DNA of 64,000 nucleotides from Mycobacterium sp. Root135 (GCF_001426545.1 NZ_LMEZ01000005.1:278902-342901); one strand, 5' to 3'. Positions 33,333 through 42,795 are shown, numbered from the stretch's first letter. Numbers and translations: made by a program. The notes: a model not told the origin generated them from the sequence alone.

Positions 33333-34376
33333 TCAACCTGTGGGCACTCCCTTGAAATTCGGCTCCCACCCCAGCTCCGGGGCCACGTAGCGGGCGAACG
33401 ACTCGAGGATGTGGAGATTCAGCTCCACCCCGAGCTGGCTAGGGATCGTGAGCATCAGCGTGTCGGCCGACTGGACCGCGGCATCCGCCTTCAGCTGCTC
33501 GATGAGGACGTCGGGTTCTGCGGCATAGGTCTTGCCGAAGGTCGACCGGAATCCGTCGATGACGCCGACCTGGTCTGCCGAATCGTCTCCCCGCGGGCCG
33601 AAGTAGCGCCGGTCCAGATCGTTCACCAGCGGGAAGATGCTGCGACTCACCGAGACTCGCGGAGTTCGCGGATGACCTGCGTCCACCCATGCCGCGCGGA
33701 ACTGGTCGATCTGCTCAGCCTGCAGGTCTGCGAAGGCGTCCCCGGTGGCCTCGGTCAGCAGCGTCGAACTCATCAGGTTGACGCCCGCCGTACCCGCCCA
33801 TCTCGCGGTCTCCCGCGATGCGGCGCCCCACCAAATCCGATCGGCCAGCGTGGGCGAGTGCGGCTCGATGCGCAACTTCCCGACTCGGCCAAATTGTTGG
33901 GGATCGGCGTCGGCGACGCCTTCACCGCGGACGGCACGCAGGAACAAGTCGAACTTGTCCCGGGCGATGTCGGCGCCCCGCGGATCCGTGGAACCGGTGT
34001 AACCGAAGGCCTCCCACCCGCGTAGCGCCGGCTCGGGCGACCCGCGACTGACTCCAAGTGCCACCCGCCCCTCGGAGAGCAGGTCGAGCGCAGCCGCCTC
34101 CTCAGCGAGGTGCAGCGGGTTCTCGTACCGCATGTCGATGACACCGGTGCCGACCTCGATCCGCTGAGTACGGGCGGCGATCGCAGCAAGCAGCGGCATG
34201 GGTGCAGCGGACTGCCGGGCGAAGTGGTGAACGCGAAAGTATGCGCCGTTGACGCCTAGTTCGTCGGCACCCGTCGCGATGTCGACTGCGTCGCGCAGCA
34301 TGTCGCCGGCGTCAGGCCCGCCGGAGCCGCCAGTTGACGCGTAGTGCCCGAAGCTCAGAAATCCAAAAGCCTTCAT
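33333..34376 (-). CDS. LLM-class (luciferase-like) flavin-dependent oxidoreductase
   Basis: 347 residues, typical for bacterial luciferase-like monooxygenases or F420-dependent enzymes. The opening MKAFGFLSFGHY, then AVDIATGADELGVNGAYFRV and HHFARQSAAPMPLLAAIAA, EVGTGVIDMRYENPLHLAEE and GRVALGVSRGSPEP are family signatures. The cofactor (FMN or F420) cannot be decided from sequence by eye. It is divergent from thiD with about 100 bp between starts. Confidence 0.87.
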   Translation of the reverse strand: MKAFGFLSFGHYASTGGSGGPDAGDMLRDAVDIATGADELGVNGAYFRVHHFARQSAAPMPLLAAIAARTQRIEVGTGVIDMRYENPLHLAEEAAALDLLSEGRVALGVSRGSPEPALRGWEAFGYTGSTDPRGADIARDKFDLFLRAVRGEGVADADPQQFGRVGKLRIEPHSPTLADRIWWGAASRETARWAGTAGVNLMSSTLLTEATGDAFADLQAEQIDQFRAAWVDAGHPRTPRVSVSRSIFPLVNDLDRRYFGPRGDDSADQVGVIDGFRSTFGKTYAAEPDVLIEQLKADAAVQSADTLMLTIPSQLGVELNLHILESFARYVAPELGWEPNFKGVPTG

Positions 34377-34479
34377 GGCACCGCAAACCTCATTCTTCGT
34401 TCAGGTATTCCCAGGGCCTGGCGCCCGGCAGCCGACGCCCACCGCAACCGGTTCGGCAATCTTTGCAAGACTGCTACCC

Positions 34480-35325
34480 ATGGCCGACGCTCAGGACCTC
34501 CCACTGGCTGCACCGGGACAGACCCCGCGTCGAGTCATGACCATCGCCGGTTCCGATTCAGGCGGCAGCGCTGGCCTGCAGGCTGACATGCGAACGTTCG
34601 CCATGTTGGGTGTACACGGGTGCGCCGCACTGACGGCCGTCACGGTCCAAAACTCGTTGGGCGTGAAAGCCTTTCACGAAGTTCCAACTGACGTCGTCGC
34701 AGGGCAGATCAGCGCGGTGGCGTCCGACATCGGCATCGAGGCCGCCAAGACCGGCATGCTTGCGTCCAGCGCGATCATCAGGACCATCGTGGCTACGTGG
34801 AAGGCCGAAGGGCTCGACGGCACTGTCCCGCTGGTGGTCGATCCCGTGTGTGCGTCCAACGTCGGTGAGCCACTACTGCACCCCAATGCGCTGGACGACA
34901 TGCGCGACGAACTGATCCCACTCGCCACGCTTGTGACGCCGAACCTCGACGAAGTGCGACTGTTGGTCGGCATCGACGTCGTCGACGACACGACCCAACG
35001 CGAGGCAGCCCGGGCTCTACACGCACTAGGGCCGCAATGGGCGCTCGTGAAAGGTGGCCACCTGCGCACCTCACAGCGCAGCTCCGACTTGCTCTTCGAC
35101 GGCGTCGAGTTCCACCAGTTCGCTGCGAACCGCGTGAACACCCCGCACGATCACGGCGCCGGCGACACTCTTGCCGCGGCGATCACCGCCGCGCTCGCTC
35201 ACGGCTACCCGGTTCCCGAGGCGGTCGGTTTCGCCAAGCTCTGGGTTACCGAGTGCATCCGCGCCGCCTATCCGCTCGGCCGGGGCCACGGCCCAGTCAA
35301 CGGTATGGCCAGATTGTTCCGCTGA
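34480..35325 (+). CDS. thiD: hydroxymethylpyrimidine/phosphomethylpyrimidine kinase
   Basis: 281 residues starting [14 protein letters not shown] at 34480; the longer frame to 34375 overlaps the divergent gene and is unlikely. ThiD signatures are present: [20 protein letters not shown] (substrate and anion hole), [32 protein letters not shown] and the ATP-site [17 protein letters not shown] with catalytic Asp. It phosphorylates HMP and HMP-P to HMP-PP in thiamine synthesis. The window has two to three thiamine-diphosphate enzymes, but no other thi gene is adjacent and no THI-box riboswitch is recognisable upstream. Confidence 0.92.
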   Translation: MADAQDLPLAAPGQTPRRVMTIAGSDSGGSAGLQADMRTFAMLGVHGCAALTAVTVQNSLGVKAFHEVPTDVVAGQISAVASDIGIEAAKTGMLASSAIIRTIVATWKAEGLDGTVPLVVDPVCASNVGEPLLHPNALDDMRDELIPLATLVTPNLDEVRLLVGIDVVDDTTQREAARALHALGPQWALVKGGHLRTSQRSSDLLFDGVEFHQFAANRVNTPHDHGAGDTLAAAITAALAHGYPVPEAVGFAKLWVTECIRAAYPLGRGHGPVNGMARLFR

Positions 35326-35465
35326 GTCGCACGCCGTCGGATCGATCGTCGTGCAGCTGGCGAGACCCGCCGTTCCGAGCATGAGAACAGCCCGCGCGCG
35401 GATCAAGTCCATAGAGGGGCCGAACCGCTCACCAACCGCCAACTCCAGGGGTACGGACCGTGCCC

Positions 35466-37673
35466 TCAAAGCGGCGTTGCCGTTGTTTCCTTGGATCTAA
35501 GTTCGGCTGTCGCCTCGGCGGCGGTCATGGGCTTGCCAAGCAGAAAGCCTTGAGCGAGGTCGCATCCACATGCCCTCAGGGCGTCGAGCTGCGCGAAGGT
35601 CTCCACACCTTCGCCGACGACAATGAGGCCAAAGGCGCGGGCCAGCATCACGATCGCGTTGACGATGGCAGTGGGGCGGGCGGCGGGAAGATCCTCGATG
35701 TAGGACTTGTCGATCTTGAAGCACGCGAAGACCGGGAAGCGGTTGAGGTAGGCGATGGAACTGTATCCACTGCCGAGGTCGTCGAGGGAGATCGTGACGC
35801 CCATCGCGTGCAGTGCGGCGAGATTGGCGGCGACACAAGCGGTGTCCGAGACCCAGGCGGTCTCGGTTATCTCCAAACCCAACGCCGGCGCGTCGAGTTT
35901 GGTGGCAGCAAGCACGGCGGTGACCTTGGCGACGAACCCGGGGTCACGCAGTTGCAGAGCGCTGACGTTGACGCGGATGCCGATGTCGAATTCGTTGCGC
36001 CACAAGCTCGTTTGGGCGCATGCGGTGTGCAAGGCCCATTCGCCTAGCTCGCCCACCAAACCGGTGCGTTCGGCGACGGCGACGAACTCACCCGGGTTGA
36101 TCACCCCGAGGTCGGGATGACGCCATCGGGCGAGGGCTTCCATCGCCACTGGCCGGCCGGTGGCGATGTCGACGATGGGTTGATACAGCAGATTGAGCTC
36201 TCCATCGCCGAGTGCGGCGCGCAAATCCACCGACAGGCGTCGGGTCCGCTCGGCGTCGTAGAGGTCGTCGCGATCGAAGACGGCGCTGCCTCCGGTCCCG
36301 TTGTCCTTGACCCGGTACATCGCCAGATCGGCGTGGTGGACGAGGTCTCGCGGGGTGGAATGGGTGTCGGAGACGGCGATGCCGATGCTGGCGCTCAGCG
36401 GTGTCGGTTCAGTCCCGGGCGGGTGCGGCGCGCCGATGGCGTCGGTCAGTGCCTGCGCAATACGTCGTGCGTCGTCGATCCCGCAGACACGTTCGGCGAG
36501 AACGAGAAACTCGTCGCCGCCGACGCGGGCGACGAGGTCCCCGGGTCGCGCGGCAGCAGCGAGGCGGTGTGCGAATCGTATGAGCGCCCGATCACCGGCC
36601 TCGTGGCCAAGGCTGTCGTTGATGATCTTGAAGTCGTCGACGTCGACGAGCATCACCGCGGTCAGCGTGCCGTCCTGCAGACCTTCCGCGAGAGCGCGGT
36701 CGATGCGCTCGAACGCGGCCGCACGGTTGGGCAATCCCGTCAGCGGATCCTGCATGCTGCGGTCGAGCAGTTGGCGGTCCAAGTCCACCCGTCGAATCGC
36801 CGCAGAGAGAACGCCCACGACCGTCTGCAGGAACGACACTTCCCGTTGGCCGTAGCACCGGTCATTATTGCTGTGCACCGACAACGCGCCCCATGGGCCG
36901 CCGTCACCCGGAATGGGGACGCAGACACCGCTGCGGAAACCGTAGGAGGCCATTCCCGCGGTCGTGAAACGTGTCTCGGTGTCCCGGTTCTCAACCACCA
37001 CCACGTCGTTGGTCAGCAACGTGAAGCCCATCAGGGACTGGTGCCCCGCGGGCAGGGTGACCGGCCGCGGGGGTATGCCGGTGAACGCGACGACCGCGAT
37101 TTCGTCATCACCGTCGACCGGGCGGGTGATCATCGACCGGTTCACCCCCATGAGCTGAGAGGCCGCGTTGGTCGCCGCCTCCAACAACTCCTCGAGGGCA
37201 CCGTCGAGGGCCAGTCTGCTCAGTTCCGCCACGGCCTGCTGCTCGGCAGCCAGGTAGGTCGACGCCTCAGCCGCGGCCCGCCACCGGTCGCTGCCCATCG
37301 CCACGCCCTGACGGGCGACGATCGCCACCACCACGCTTGGCTCACCGCGGGCCCGGTCGACCAGGAAGGTGGTCATCTGAACAGGAATGCGTACACCGCC
37401 GGCCGCGCGCGTCAAGACCGACGAACCGCGCCACGTCCTGGTCGTGTCCCACGGAGCCCGCCACGGCTCGCCAGGCGGGTCATCGCCAGAAATGACAAAC
37501 AACTCGTTCATCGTCATCGGTTCCAATGGCGACAGCTCGGTGAGCCCGAGCGACACCAAACCGGCGGGGTTGACGTAGACCACCCGACCGCCGACCTCCG
37601 CGATCGTGACCATGTCGGGCGAGTCGTCGAGCATCGCATGAAAAACGGCGATGTCGTCGACGGCATCAGTCAT
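35466..37673 (-). CDS. PAS-GAF-GGDEF-EAL cyclic-di-GMP signalling protein
   Basis: 735 residues. A PAS domain (about 8-120, DDSPDMVTIAEVGGRVVYVN) is followed by a GAF domain (about 145-300). The GGDEF domain (about 310-470) has an intact VARVGGDEF and an RPGD I-site five residues before it. The EAL domain (about 485-725) has PVAMEALARWRHP, LEITETAW, DDLGSGYSS and KIDKSYI. Both catalytic signatures look intact, so it could make and break c-di-GMP, with sensory input from PAS/GAF. No membrane helix is seen, so it is cytosolic. It stands alone, convergent with thiD. Confidence 0.92.
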   Translation of the reverse strand: MTDAVDDIAVFHAMLDDSPDMVTIAEVGGRVVYVNPAGLVSLGLTELSPLEPMTMNELFVISGDDPPGEPWRAPWDTTRTWRGSSVLTRAAGGVRIPVQMTTFLVDRARGEPSVVVAIVARQGVAMGSDRWRAAAEASTYLAAEQQAVAELSRLALDGALEELLEAATNAASQLMGVNRSMITRPVDGDDEIAVVAFTGIPPRPVTLPAGHQSLMGFTLLTNDVVVVENRDTETRFTTAGMASYGFRSGVCVPIPGDGGPWGALSVHSNNDRCYGQREVSFLQTVVGVLSAAIRRVDLDRQLLDRSMQDPLTGLPNRAAAFERIDRALAEGLQDGTLTAVMLVDVDDFKIINDSLGHEAGDRALIRFAHRLAAAARPGDLVARVGGDEFLVLAERVCGIDDARRIAQALTDAIGAPHPPGTEPTPLSASIGIAVSDTHSTPRDLVHHADLAMYRVKDNGTGGSAVFDRDDLYDAERTRRLSVDLRAALGDGELNLLYQPIVDIATGRPVAMEALARWRHPDLGVINPGEFVAVAERTGLVGELGEWALHTACAQTSLWRNEFDIGIRVNVSALQLRDPGFVAKVTAVLAATKLDAPALGLEITETAWVSDTACVAANLAALHAMGVTISLDDLGSGYSSIAYLNRFPVFACFKIDKSYIEDLPAARPTAIVNAIVMLARAFGLIVVGEGVETFAQLDALRACGCDLAQGFLLGKPMTAAEATAELRSKETTATPL

Positions 37674-38376
37674 GACGTCCTCGTGTCACGCAGCAAGCAA
37701 GGGTCGACGACGGTGGGCCTCCAGCGCGGGAGTTGCACGTCATGTCACCGACCATCGAGCACCTCGACTGGTTCTATTAATTTGCTGGGCCGAGGGCAGC
37801 GTAGCAAGTTAAAAGCGCATAAGGTTAGCAGCTGATGTTGCTCAATCCAGAGACGTTGTAGTGGTACAAATCTGGGCCTCGCATCGCCAGCCTTGCGACG
37901 CTGAAGGCGCGACGAACGCTGAACGTTGCGACCGGACTGCGGGGCTGAGATGGGAACGGCGACATCGCTGTCGGCGCCTGCCGTGGACCGTGGCGGCTTT
38001 GCTTGACGACGGCACCGGCGACTCCGATGGCACCCAGGGCGCGCTGGACCACTGCGGTGGACCGCACCCAGCAGCGCGTTCTGCCCCAACGATCGGTTGG
38101 CGCACAACCGTTTTCGCCAAGTGACGTGGCTTGCGTCGCAGAGTATCCCTCAAGTACCTGTTCAACTGCAAAGGATTTCGACGATGCGCGGCAATGAACA
38201 ATCGTCATCCGCCCTCGCCGCGCCCTTCGCGATGGCAGCCGTCGGTCCACCGATTACCACCCAGATCGTCTAATAGACCAAGTCTTCGAGTGGAGGCTCG
38301 TATTCGATACGGGGCGCATCACCCAGTGCAGGACTGAGCCATGCTCCGTATGTGCCGAACCGCTCGTGTGTCTCGT
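37674..38376. other. 703-bp gap without a convincing gene
   Basis: Short frames exist on both strands but none has recognisable motifs, good codon bias or a ribosome site. A minus-strand frame ending near 37837 reads RGPDLYHYNVSGLSNISC at its C-terminus and VQRALGAIGVAGAVV about 55 residues before it. This could be the decayed relic of a small exported protein, but I cannot support it. The first 180 bp are locally AT-richer and probably contain the promoter of the c-di-GMP gene. Confidence 0.4.
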
Positions 38377-39201
38377 TCATCGCGGTGCGGTGGTGCCGAA
38401 GATCGGCCAGCAGATCTCGGTTGCGGTGAACCGGAACGGATCTACGGGAGTACCGCCGAGGTAGTGCTCACGGATGGGCCCCTGGCTGCTGATCAGATGC
38501 TCGTTGACGTAGATGCCAAGGGCCGCGTAACTGCGGTCGATGCCGTCGTGACCGCCCGCGTGGGTGAGCACCGCGAATTCGGCCCTGGGTAAGACCTCGG
38601 CGCGGATACCCTCGGGGGGATCTGCGGATGGTGGTGCGTCGACGAACATGGTTGCGCTGCCGCGCTGTTCGAGAAACAGCGCGCGGTCGTAGAGGCCGCC
38701 CGGCACCACCGCGGTCGGCGCGCCTGCTGCCACGGCGACGGCCCGGTGCAGTGTCCGCAGTGACGCCGTAAACCAGTCGTCTATCCCGGAGGTGTCGACG
38801 GTGGCGCTCACGGACCACACGGCGAGCGCAGGTTCGTGGCGCGATGTGACGTCGGTGGGAGTACGCACCGGGGAGAGCAGTTCGCGTAGCGCACCCACGG
38901 TGTCACGGGTCTGCTGCAGCTGAGCCTCCATCTGTTCGAGATGAGTGGTGATGATGTCGGTGCGGGCCCCGGCGTCGTCGGTGCTCAGTAGCGCCTTGAT
39001 GTCGGGAATGGACATGCCCAGTGATCGGAACCGGCGGATGATGTGGGCGTGATCGACCTGGCTGGTGTCGTAGAAGCGGTAGCCGGTGTAGGGGTCGACG
39101 TGGGCGGGTTCGAGAATGCCGATGTCGTGGTAGTGCCGTAGCGCCTTCCTACTCAGACTGGTCATCACCGCGAAGTCTCCAATCGAGACCTGTGCGCCCA
39201 T
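38377..39201 (-). CDS. MerR-family transcriptional regulator with C-terminal effector domain
   Basis: 274 residues from the ATG at 39201 (AGGAGGA upstream). The N-terminal MerR HTH (VSIGDFAVMTSLSRKALRHY, then HDIGILEPAHVDPYTGYRFY) is followed by the dimerisation coiled coil (about residues 75-110). A GyrI/BmrR-like effector domain comes next (about 125-270), suggesting a small hydrophobic or cationic inducer rather than a metal; there are no Cys metal ligands. It is divergent from the SnoaL-SDR operon. The intergenic region holds two MerR-type promoters with 19-bp spacers. Confidence 0.88.
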   Translation of the reverse strand: MGAQVSIGDFAVMTSLSRKALRHYHDIGILEPAHVDPYTGYRFYDTSQVDHAHIIRRFRSLGMSIPDIKALLSTDDAGARTDIITTHLEQMEAQLQQTRDTVGALRELLSPVRTPTDVTSRHEPALAVWSVSATVDTSGIDDWFTASLRTLHRAVAVAAGAPTAVVPGGLYDRALFLEQRGSATMFVDAPPSADPPEGIRAEVLPRAEFAVLTHAGGHDGIDRSYAALGIYVNEHLISSQGPIREHYLGGTPVDPFRFTATEICWPIFGTTAPR

Positions 39202-39247
39202 GGCGTCCTCCTCTGCGTTTGCATCGCCCACGTGATGGGACACGGCC

Positions 39248-39278
39248 ATCTTCAGGCCTCCCCCTGGGGCAAGGTCAA
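39248..39278 (-). promoter_or_regulatory. MerR-type promoter of the merR gene
   Basis: Reading the minus strand: -35 TTGACC (39278-39273), then a 19-bp spacer containing the dyad CCCCAGGGG, then a GAAGAT -10-like element. The overlong spacer with a central dyad is the hallmark of MerR-controlled promoters, here indicating autoregulation. Confidence 0.55.
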
Positions 39279-39304
39279 CTGCACGGCGCGAGCCGAACCG
39301 GGGG

Positions 39305-39335
39305 TTGACCTTCCCCTTGGGGCAACTTTCATGGT
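39305..39335 (+). promoter_or_regulatory. MerR-type promoter of the SnoaL-SDR operon
   Basis: -35 TTGACC (39305-39310), a 19-bp spacer with the dyad CCCCTTGGGG (39313-39322), then CATGGT as a weak -10. It shares TTGACCTT and the C4/G4 dyad with the divergent promoter at 39248-39278. It ends six bases before the ATG at 39342. Confidence 0.58.
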
Positions 39336-39341
39336 GGTGTC

Positions 39342-39686
39342 ATGACCAACACCACAGACTGGGATGCACTCCCAAAGACCGTCAGAACGTTCATGACTGC
39401 GCTCGATGCCCGTGAGGTGGACCACGCGCTGGCCACACTCACCACCGATGCCGTGGTGACCGACGAAGGCCACGACTACGAGGGACACGACGAGATCGGG
39501 GCCTGGGTGGCCAAGGCGGCCGCCGAGTACACCTACACCACCGCATTCACCGGCGCGATCACGACCGAAGCAGGGGTCGACGTCGGGCAGCACCTGGAGG
39601 GCGACTTCCCAGGCGGGGTCGCCGACCTGCACTACCGCTTCACACTGGACGGCGCGCTGATCAGCCGGGTGGTGATCGAGCCATGA
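39342..39686 (+). CDS. SnoaL-like/NTF2-fold protein
   Basis: 114 residues, the usual size of a single SnoaL-like cone: TVRTFMTALDAREVDHALAT, LTTDAVVTDEGHDYEGHDEI and YRFTLDGALISRVVIEP. The His-rich GHDYEGHDE pocket is typical. The reaction is unknown. It has the MerR-type promoter just upstream and overlaps the next SDR gene by four bases (ATGA), so the pair forms an operon divergent from merR. Confidence 0.82.
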   Translation: MTNTTDWDALPKTVRTFMTALDAREVDHALATLTTDAVVTDEGHDYEGHDEIGAWVAKAAAEYTYTTAFTGAITTEAGVDVGQHLEGDFPGGVADLHYRFTLDGALISRVVIEP

Positions 39687-40522
39687 CGCGGCGTTGGTTC
39701 ATCACCGGCGGCACCCCCGGCAACTTCGGGATGGCGTTCGCCGAGGCGGCACTCGAGACCGGCGACCGCGTTGTCCTCACCTCCCGGCGTCCGCAGGAGC
39801 TGGCGTCGTGGGCCGAGCAGTACGGCGACCGCGTTCTCGTCGTGCCACTGGAACTCACCGACGCGGCGCAGGTGCAGCGTGCGGTGCGCGCCGCCGAGGA
39901 GCACTTCGGTGGTATCGACGTGCTGGTCAACAACGCCGGCCGCGGCTGGTACGGGTCGATCGAGGGAATGGACGAGTCCGCGTTGCGGGCGATGTTCGAG
40001 CTGAACTTCTTCGCAGTGCTGTCCGTGACGCGTGCGGTGCTGCCCGGGATGCGCGCCCGCGGTAACGGGTGGATCGTCAACGTGTCCTCGGTAGCCGGGC
40101 TCGTGTCAGCGCCTGGATTCGGCTTCTACAGTGCGACGAAGTTCGCCATCGAGGCCATCACCGACGCGCTGCACGATGAGGTCGCTCCACACGGCATCTC
40201 GGTGTTGACCGTCGAACCGGGAGCGTTCCGCACCAACGCCTACACCGGATTCGCCGACGAACCCGTCGACGAGCCGATCCCGGACTACCACGACATGCTC
40301 GCAGAGGTCCGTGCCACCTTCGTCGGGATGGACGGTGTGCAGCCCGGCGATCCGCGTCGCGGCGCCCGTGCGGTGATCGCGGCGATGGCTCAGGACCCAC
40401 CGCCCCGTCGGCTGATCCTGGGCAACAGCGGATACGACGCCGTGATCGACACGCTGGAGAAGAGTCTGGCCAACGTCCGGGCGAACGAAACACTCTCTCG
40501 CAGCGCTGATTTCCCCACCTGA
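39683..40522 (+). CDS. short-chain dehydrogenase/reductase
   Basis: 279 residues. The cofactor loop is FITGGTPGNFGMAFAEAALE (residues 6-25); NNAGRGWYGS (about 88) and the catalytic Ser and Tyr/Lys in IVNVSSVAG and YSATKFAIEA (about 135-160) are all present. Many relatives are annotated as oxidoreductases of unknown substrate, and the start matches MTRRWFITGG. It is second in the MerR-controlled SnoaL-SDR operon and convergent with the MpaB-like gene. Confidence 0.87.
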   Translation: MTRRWFITGGTPGNFGMAFAEAALETGDRVVLTSRRPQELASWAEQYGDRVLVVPLELTDAAQVQRAVRAAEEHFGGIDVLVNNAGRGWYGSIEGMDESALRAMFELNFFAVLSVTRAVLPGMRARGNGWIVNVSSVAGLVSAPGFGFYSATKFAIEAITDALHDEVAPHGISVLTVEPGAFRTNAYTGFADEPVDEPIPDYHDMLAEVRATFVGMDGVQPGDPRRGARAVIAAMAQDPPPRRLILGNSGYDAVIDTLEKSLANVRANETLSRSADFPT

Positions 40523-40596
40523 GAGGACGACCGACCGAGACGAGCACGACCGTCGACTGCCCCGTCGATTTTGGGGACAACTAGTAGTCCGGCGGA

Positions 40597-41985
40597 CTAG
40601 CCGGTGAAACCCTCCCCGGCCGTCGAGCGGTCGTGGTGGCTGAAGGTCAGCGGTATGTGCTTGCCGCGGGCGATTTTGCCCAACATGGCAATCCGCTCGC
40701 GTGTGGCTGCGCCGCTCTTCTTCCTGCTCTCACGGATGGGGTTGGAAAAGGGCAGTCGGTCGCCCACCATGGCGATGCCGACATTGAGCTTGGTGAGGTT
40801 GGTGAAGATGCGCACGCGGCGTTCGAAGTCGTAGCCCAACGGCTCAAAGAGCGTGCCCGCCAACATCGCCTCGATCTGCTGGTATCCGAACACGACGCCT
40901 GCGGGCGCCAGGGCGACGCTGGCCGTGATCTGGTTGGCGTACCTCGCGACCACCTTCTTCACCAAGCTCGGAAGCGCGTCCGTCAGGGTGGTCAGGTGCA
41001 CGGGACCGGCGATGGCATCGACGAGTTGGGCCCGCCACGGTGATGGGTTGCCGCCCCGGGCGAGAACGTAATTCAGCGATTTGATCAGCTCAAGGCCGTC
41101 GGCCGAGTGGAGCGCTGCAGGGGCTCCCCACAGCCGCCCGGAGAACGACGAATACTCGGTGAGATCTTCGAGCTGTTGCTTGGTGAGCTTGCGGCCGAAG
41201 GCATGGTCGACGAGGCGCCCGAGCAACATGCCACTGCCGAACCCCAGCAACGACGTCACCGGAATGGGTTCACCGAACTTGAGATAGACGTCGTCGCCCC
41301 ACTTTTGGCGTAAGCCCTTACTCGCCAGAGCGTGCATCAACCGAACTCGCACCACGTCCTGGAACGCGTCCGATTGCCGATCGAAGATGTCGGGCAGTGT
41401 GAATTCGGCGAAGACCCGGGCGGTCTCGATGAATCGGCGCGGACCGTCGTCGGCGAATCGCCCCGTGGCTCCGGTGGCTGCGGAGATGTCGCCTGTCATC
41501 GCGGTCTCGTAGAACGCCCACCCGCGGATGATCGTCGTGGCGGCCCACGTGCTCGACATCGCCAGCATCCGGCCCCGTTCAGCGGCAACGAGATCGAACT
41601 GGGCGGGCAGCTGGTCGAGGTGGTCGAAGAGCTCGACGAATTCCTGCGGCGGGTCCCCGAGCGTGTCGATGCCCTGGGTCAGCGCCTGCTCGAAGAGCGC
41701 CCGGCCCTGCTCGTGGCCGAGGCGCTCGAACGCCTCGACCACGCCGATCATGAGTTCGTCGCGCTGCCAGAAATAGTCGTCTCGCAGGCGCGTGAGGTCA
41801 CTGGGTTGGAGCTCCCCATCTACGTCGATCCACTCACCGAAGATGAACTCGCGCATGAGACGCCACTGGTCGGCGAAGTGGTCACGACCGGGCGGTATAG
41901 GACGCAACGGCCGGTCGGGATGGTCACGTCGATTGAAGTCGACGTCATCCAGGAGTACCTCCGGACGTTCACCAATCACCGTCAT
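40597..41985 (-). CDS. MpaB/DUF2236-family oxygenase
   Basis: 462 residues, matching the MpaB/latex-clearing-type superfamily. Family features are the helical core with RLMHALASKGLRQKWGDDVY, GEPIPVTSLLGFGSGMLLGR and the later ERRVRIFTNLTKLNVGIAMV. Relatives are haem-dependent oxygenases cleaving unsaturated isoprenoids, though most mycobacterial members are uncharacterised. A hairpin (TAGTCC-GGC-GGACTA, 40585-40599) overlaps the stop. An upstream small frame on the same strand overlaps its start by 17 bp. Confidence 0.8.
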   Translation of the reverse strand: MTVIGERPEVLLDDVDFNRRDHPDRPLRPIPPGRDHFADQWRLMREFIFGEWIDVDGELQPSDLTRLRDDYFWQRDELMIGVVEAFERLGHEQGRALFEQALTQGIDTLGDPPQEFVELFDHLDQLPAQFDLVAAERGRMLAMSSTWAATTIIRGWAFYETAMTGDISAATGATGRFADDGPRRFIETARVFAEFTLPDIFDRQSDAFQDVVRVRLMHALASKGLRQKWGDDVYLKFGEPIPVTSLLGFGSGMLLGRLVDHAFGRKLTKQQLEDLTEYSSFSGRLWGAPAALHSADGLELIKSLNYVLARGGNPSPWRAQLVDAIAGPVHLTTLTDALPSLVKKVVARYANQITASVALAPAGVVFGYQQIEAMLAGTLFEPLGYDFERRVRIFTNLTKLNVGIAMVGDRLPFSNPIRESRKKSGAATRERIAMLGKIARGKHIPLTFSHHDRSTAGEGFTG

Positions 41986-42292
41986 GGGGCGACGTTATCG
42001 CGGGCGCAACGATCTGGCAACGCCCGTTGTCAGTTGGTGCGGAGTCGGCCGCTCTGCCCTGCACCGCCAGACACCGCCGGAACAGCTGCATCGGTCTCGC
42101 CACCGGATGGGTGACGTGGACGGGCTCCGAAGGGAGATAGCTGCGACGGCCGCCGGGCACGTACAACGCGGCGGCCAGCTCAAGTGCCAGGCGCGGGTTG
42201 GAACTGCGGTCCTCGGTTTCATTGATCGCATCCTGGTCGCCGTGGGAGTAAACGGGCGGTCCGGTGTCAGGTCTCTTCGGCGCGGGCTCCAT
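41969..42292 (-). CDS. hypothetical protein upstream of the MpaB-like gene
   Basis: 107 codons from the ATG at 42292 with strongly G/C-biased third positions, as expected for a real gene in this genome. The protein (MEPAPKRPDTGPPVYSHGDQ, later ALELAAALYVPGGRRSYLPS) is Pro/Arg-rich with no recognised domain or signal. It overlaps the MpaB-like start by 17 bp, suggesting coupling. It may instead be a non-coding open frame; much of the 41986-42447 gap is otherwise empty. Confidence 0.38.
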   Translation of the reverse strand: MEPAPKRPDTGPPVYSHGDQDAINETEDRSSNPRLALELAAALYVPGGRRSYLPSEPVHVTHPVARPMQLFRRCLAVQGRAADSAPTDNGRCQIVAPAITSPHDGDW

Positions 42293-42447
42293 TCCGCCCG
42301 CCTCTCGAAAGCGCGCCACCGGCGCGATGCAGTAGGACGACCCTGAGTGCACGGGAGCGAGCCGCGGTGTCGAACTCGGATACGCTGAATTCGACCGCGG
42401 ACGTCGGCGGCGGGAGCCGGCAACCTTCGGCGATGACCTAGGCAGGA

Positions 42448-42795
42448 GTGCAAGTCATGAAGGCGAGGCCTCAATCGGCGACGGCTTCTGCCTCCGAGGT
42501 CGACCCTGGGGCACTCCAGGACGTTCTGCAGGCGCTCGCAGATCCGGTGCGCCGCAGCATTATTCGGCAACTTGCCGAGTCGAGCGCGCCGATTAGTTGC
42601 GGTTCCTTCGACCTGTGGGTCGCGAAGTCGACACTCACGTATCACTTCAACATGTTGCGAAGTGCGGGAATCATCCACCAGTTCGAGCAGGGCACGTCGA
42701 AGATGAACCTGCTCAGGAAAGACGATGTGGACGCCGCCTACCCCGGCCTCCTCGATTCAGTGCTCGCCGCCACCGCCTCAGAGAGTCACTCCTGA
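42448..42795 (+). CDS. ArsR-like winged-helix transcriptional regulator
   Basis: 115 residues; ATG at 42448 or 42457. The winged-helix domain is clear: LQDVLQALADPVRRSIIRQL, ISCGSFDLWVAKSTLTYHFN and MLRSAGIIHQFEQGTSKMNL, the ArsR/HTH_20 layout without metal-binding Cys pairs. Such regulators repress nearby oxidoreductase genes. It precedes the MDR gene at 42994; a repeated TTCGAYGAT motif lies between them and is its probable operator. Confidence 0.85.
   Translation: MQVMKARPQSATASASEVDPGALQDVLQALADPVRRSIIRQLAESSAPISCGSFDLWVAKSTLTYHFNMLRSAGIIHQFEQGTSKMNLLRKDDVDAAYPGLLDSVLAATASESHS

Noticed and set aside
34376..34479. THI-box (TPP) riboswitch before thiD
   Set aside because: Only about 100 bp separate the divergent starts, and none of the conserved THI-box stretches is visible.
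36117..37835. 572-codon plus-strand frame opposite the c-di-GMP gene
   Set aside because: It is a high-GC shadow of a gene with clear PAS, GAF, GGDEF and EAL motifs; the translated product has no motif.
37825..38250. 141-codon minus-strand frame in the 37.7-38.4 kb gap
   Set aside because: Poor codon bias, no ribosome site, no recognised domain; overlapping frames of similar quality occur on both strands.
40585..40599. Intrinsic terminator between the SDR and the MpaB-like gene
   Set aside because: The stem is only six base pairs with a three-base loop, overlaps a stop codon, and has no U-tract, so I did not list it as a terminator.
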